64,000 nt of DNA from Pisaster brevispinus (lineage: Eukaryota; Echinodermata; Asteroidea; Forcipulatida; Asteriidae), in NCBI GenBank assembly GCA_023634235.1, contig JAMKCF010000016.1:5379140-5443139 (forward strand), in the 5' to 3' direction. Positions within the stretch are counted from its first letter, which is position 1. The number at the start of each line of letters is the position of its first letter. Positions 50,001-64,000 of the stretch are shown here, piece by piece. The translations under genes were made by a program, and so were the position numbers. The notes under the pieces are model-generated. The model was not told where the DNA came from. It ran no database searches and saw nothing but the letters and a program-made list of their open reading frames with translations.

Positions 50001-50169
50001 TTAATACACTGCGTGATGTCATCATTACATCACACAGTATGAGAAACTCAAGTACACAAGAGATTGACTTTAAATGTACCTCCCAGGTGGTACCCCTTTT
50101 CTGCATGCTGCAGTTGTGATGGACATATCCATGTTTACATCCAAACCATCCCACAGTGCATGTGGGAAG
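47041..50169. other. AT-rich region without a gene seen
   Basis: Only short ORFs that look random. It lies downstream of the last PP2A exon found (on the minus strand), so it may contain that gene's final coding exon and 3' UTR. I searched for a C-terminal VLSLA-type end on the minus strand and did not find one I trust. Confidence 0.5.
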
Positions 50170-50560
50170 TGCGCTGTGAGAAGTGACTACTGTGCATGCA
50201 CGTAAATTGCACACGCAGGTGTACAGTGACCCAAGAACTTCCCTCAATCCCAGCATCTCATCCAAATACAACGTAAGGCCATACATATCACACAACAAAT
50301 TGTGTATACAGAACATACATGTACAGCGACTCCAAAAGTCCAAGCTAGCCAACAGTCAGTATGCTGTGATTGGCTGTTGATAAATATCCATGTTCCTAAG
50401 AAAGCTTAGCTAGACTCCAACTCCGCACACATTTATGAGCAGAGCAAAAAACAGCTGCACAGTGTATGGTGCAGGTCGACAGGTTCTGTAATACACTCAG
50501 CCTTGGATCATTGCTATGAAAACATCGCCATGCTGGTCAAACTACATTTTTTGACCAAAT
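50170..50560. repeat. Dispersed repeat, copy A
   Basis: Shares ordered words with 63,720-64,000: CACACAACA..AT.GTGTAT, then TAAGAAAGCTTAGCTAGACT against TAAGAAAGCTTGGCTAGCCT, CTCCAACTC, CTGCACA.TGT and GATTCTGTA-like words. Two diverged copies of an unnamed repeat family. Confidence 0.55.
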
Positions 50561-50740
50561 GTCATCGTCGACTCGTTATACATGTGGATGCCTAGTTGAA
50601 ATTGTTTGCATTTCATCGTTGTCAGAACAATCATTTACATACGTGTAACAAACTAACACGTAAGTATGTACAATCTAAACAAAATAAGAACAAAAACAAA
50701 TTAAATAAGAAAAAAAACACCCCCAAACCCCCCAACCAAC

Positions 50741-62490
<11,750 letters not shown>

Positions 62491-63394
62491 CTGTCATTAA
62501 TCAACAACTTAATTAATCCTAACATTACTTTTAAATCTATTAATCTTTATGAAGTGTACAAATGACAGAATGTATGTGGCTTAATTGCACTTCGTAGTTG
62601 ATCACCTGTCTAGTGTGTTTGGGCAGATTTGGACACAACATGAGATAACGCACAAATACATAAATGTAGGTAAAGTTGAATTCTAATTTCAAAGATTCAA
62701 GGAGCTTAAAAACTCTATTTGGGCACCGAGTTTGCAACAATTTGTGGTATAACCATACATGTATGCAAACATTTTGTTCTTTGGGTATACATGATGTAGG
62801 TACATGTACAATGTGTACATTGGAATAAACAATTTGACTGCAGGCTCAGATATGCAGTTCTTGCTAAGAAAAAACTTACTTAAAATAAGAGAGAGAAACT
62901 ACTGAGCACACACAACTTTGTACAGTGTTTTTCAGTTTTCTATGTCACCATTAAATGGAGGACAAATGGAATAAGCTGCAGGGTTACATGCCTGATATTT
63001 CAGGTTTTTTTTAGATTTCTTAATGAGCTTGTTGATAACAATATTTATATGCGAGGCTCCTAAATGCTTTTCTTAGCCCTGGGTTAAAACTTGTGTGGTG
63101 CATTACAATAACAACTCTGAAAATAGCTTCCCCTTAATAAAGTACATGTATTTTAGAGGAACATATTTTGTGAATCACTCAGATTTCAAGCAAATTTTGT
63201 CTCAACTTCTGATGGGTATACATAAACATTTTTGTTACAACTCATCAGAAACATTTTTTTTGCAATGTTGTGTTTTGCACAAAGTTGAATATATTTAAAC
63301 ACACTTTTGTTTAGTGTTGATTATTTTCTTACACATGTGTCCTACTGATACAGTACTGGCCACAAGTAATTCCAAAGCCCCACGGGTAACTCGC
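62491..63394. other. PP2A-A intron running toward the missing 5' exons
   Basis: No exon of the N-terminal PR65 half was recognised here. The next upstream exon should encode the repeat before [11 protein letters not shown] and must be further right. Confidence 0.5.
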
Positions 63395-63640
63395 AGGGCT
63401 TAACGAGTACATGCCGGGGACCCCCGCAAAATACCAGCGAGTGTGCGGGGATCCCCGCAAAAATCACCGTGGGCCATGCAGACATGCCCCGCAAGACTGC
63501 AATTGCTTCGGGGTCTCGAAATTAACGGTCGCCCGGTCGCCAAATGCGAGTGAAAACAGCGGCAGGCGAGTCAAAACCCTTCCTTTACTAGCCCGCCGGG
63601 CGAGTCAAATAATTGTTCCTTTTCATAATAAATGAGCGTA
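63395..63640. repeat. GC-rich dispersed repeat fragment
   Basis: Base composition jumps here. It contains the perfect palindrome GCGGGGATCCCCGC (63,445-63,458), a repeated CCCCGCAAAA word, and GCGAGT(G/C)AAAA repeated around GGTCGCCCGGTCGCC and GCCCGCCGGGCGAGTC. It looks like a repeat-family fragment; the family is not identified. Confidence 0.5.
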
Positions 63641-63719
63641 CAGTGGTAAAATCCCAAAGAGAGATTATTTATAATTTCGTAAAATGGTTTGGCAAGTCTT
63701 GACATTGATAGATCGTTCA

Positions 63720-64000
63720 TAAGTAAAACACGCACGCACGTGCGCACACATAACCACATGGTAGTGAGTATCCACAGGCCCCACAACATTTGCTCGCCCG
63801 CCGGTAGTCCACACACGCACACAACACATGGTGTATTGTACAGTACAACAGCAGGTCCAAATTTCATCCTAACCAACATTTCGCATTTCATAAGAAAGCT
63901 TGGCTAGCCTCCAACTCTGTACACGTTCACGAGTCAATAAATAAATGCTGCACAATGTGGCGCACGCCCGCGGATTCTGTACTTCACACAGCGTTGGGTT
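63720..64000. repeat. Dispersed repeat, copy B (cut by window end)
   Basis: Diverged partner of 50,170-50,560: the shared AAGAAAGCTTGGCTAG, CTCCAACTC and CTGCACAATGT words occur in the same order. It is richer in G+C than copy A (CGCACGCACGTGCGC), so it may be younger or differently methylated. Confidence 0.55.

Noticed and set aside
49927..50352. 141-codon minus-strand ORF, Cys-rich
   Set aside because: Overlaps a dispersed repeat, has no recognisable domain and no splice or polyadenylation context.
50390..50420. SLA-like C-terminus for PP2A-A on the minus strand
   Set aside because: The SLAKLS reading lies within a dispersed repeat that also occurs at 63,890, and it lacks the preceding residues expected of the family.

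Overview
This is eukaryotic DNA, most likely from a marine invertebrate animal. It holds an intron-rich gene for the PP2A scaffold subunit, a decayed BEL/Pao retrotransposon, the tail of an animal-type LINE, small inverted-repeat elements and AT-rich intergenic DNA full of short dispersed repeats. I see no bacterial operon, CRISPR array or phage. I cannot fix the phylum from sequence alone.

Left part (1 to about 37,704): one uninterrupted satellite array of roughly 375 monomers, mostly 99 or 100 bp, nearly all with a HindIII site. The array is organised on several scales. Monomers form blocks of 1,170, 1,582 and 1,671 bp, and three such blocks make a 4,423-bp higher-order unit repeated head to tail from 3,956. 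An older 3,470-bp unit family flanks it on both sides. An 807-bp unit (about 2.8 copies), a 1,088-bp and a 2,763-bp repeat distance, and an 886-bp unit (two copies) make up the rest. The right third is more diverged. Indels within the array record how it evolved: a 35-bp deletion between direct repeats, a 7-bp insertion private to one unit, a block exchange, and a template-switch palindrome. The many short ORFs here are by-products of the 99-bp (33-codon) period and are not annotated as genes.

Middle part (37,705 to about 50,700): the array edge, a 144-bp duplication carrying nuclear-receptor-like direct repeats, then strongly decayed satellite monomers on both sides of a broken BEL/Pao pol gene. 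Two diverged copies of a dispersed repeat follow, one with a small nested element. Next come an unidentified 425-codon intronless ORF (43,855-45,132), a tRNA-like pseudogene and a 671-bp element with perfect 42-bp terminal inverted repeats.

Right part (50,741 to 62,490, minus strand): eight coding exons of the PP2A 65-kDa scaffold subunit (PPP2R1A/B family), covering about the C-terminal 60 percent of the HEAT-repeat protein. The first exons lie beyond the window and the very last codons were not found. One of its introns holds a 1.75-kb 23-bp minisatellite with two interleaved monomer types, and another holds an antisense LINE remnant.

The strongest candidates for something undescribed are the multi-scale satellite with its readable rearrangement history and the 671-bp inverted-repeat element. 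I found no convincing new protein system.
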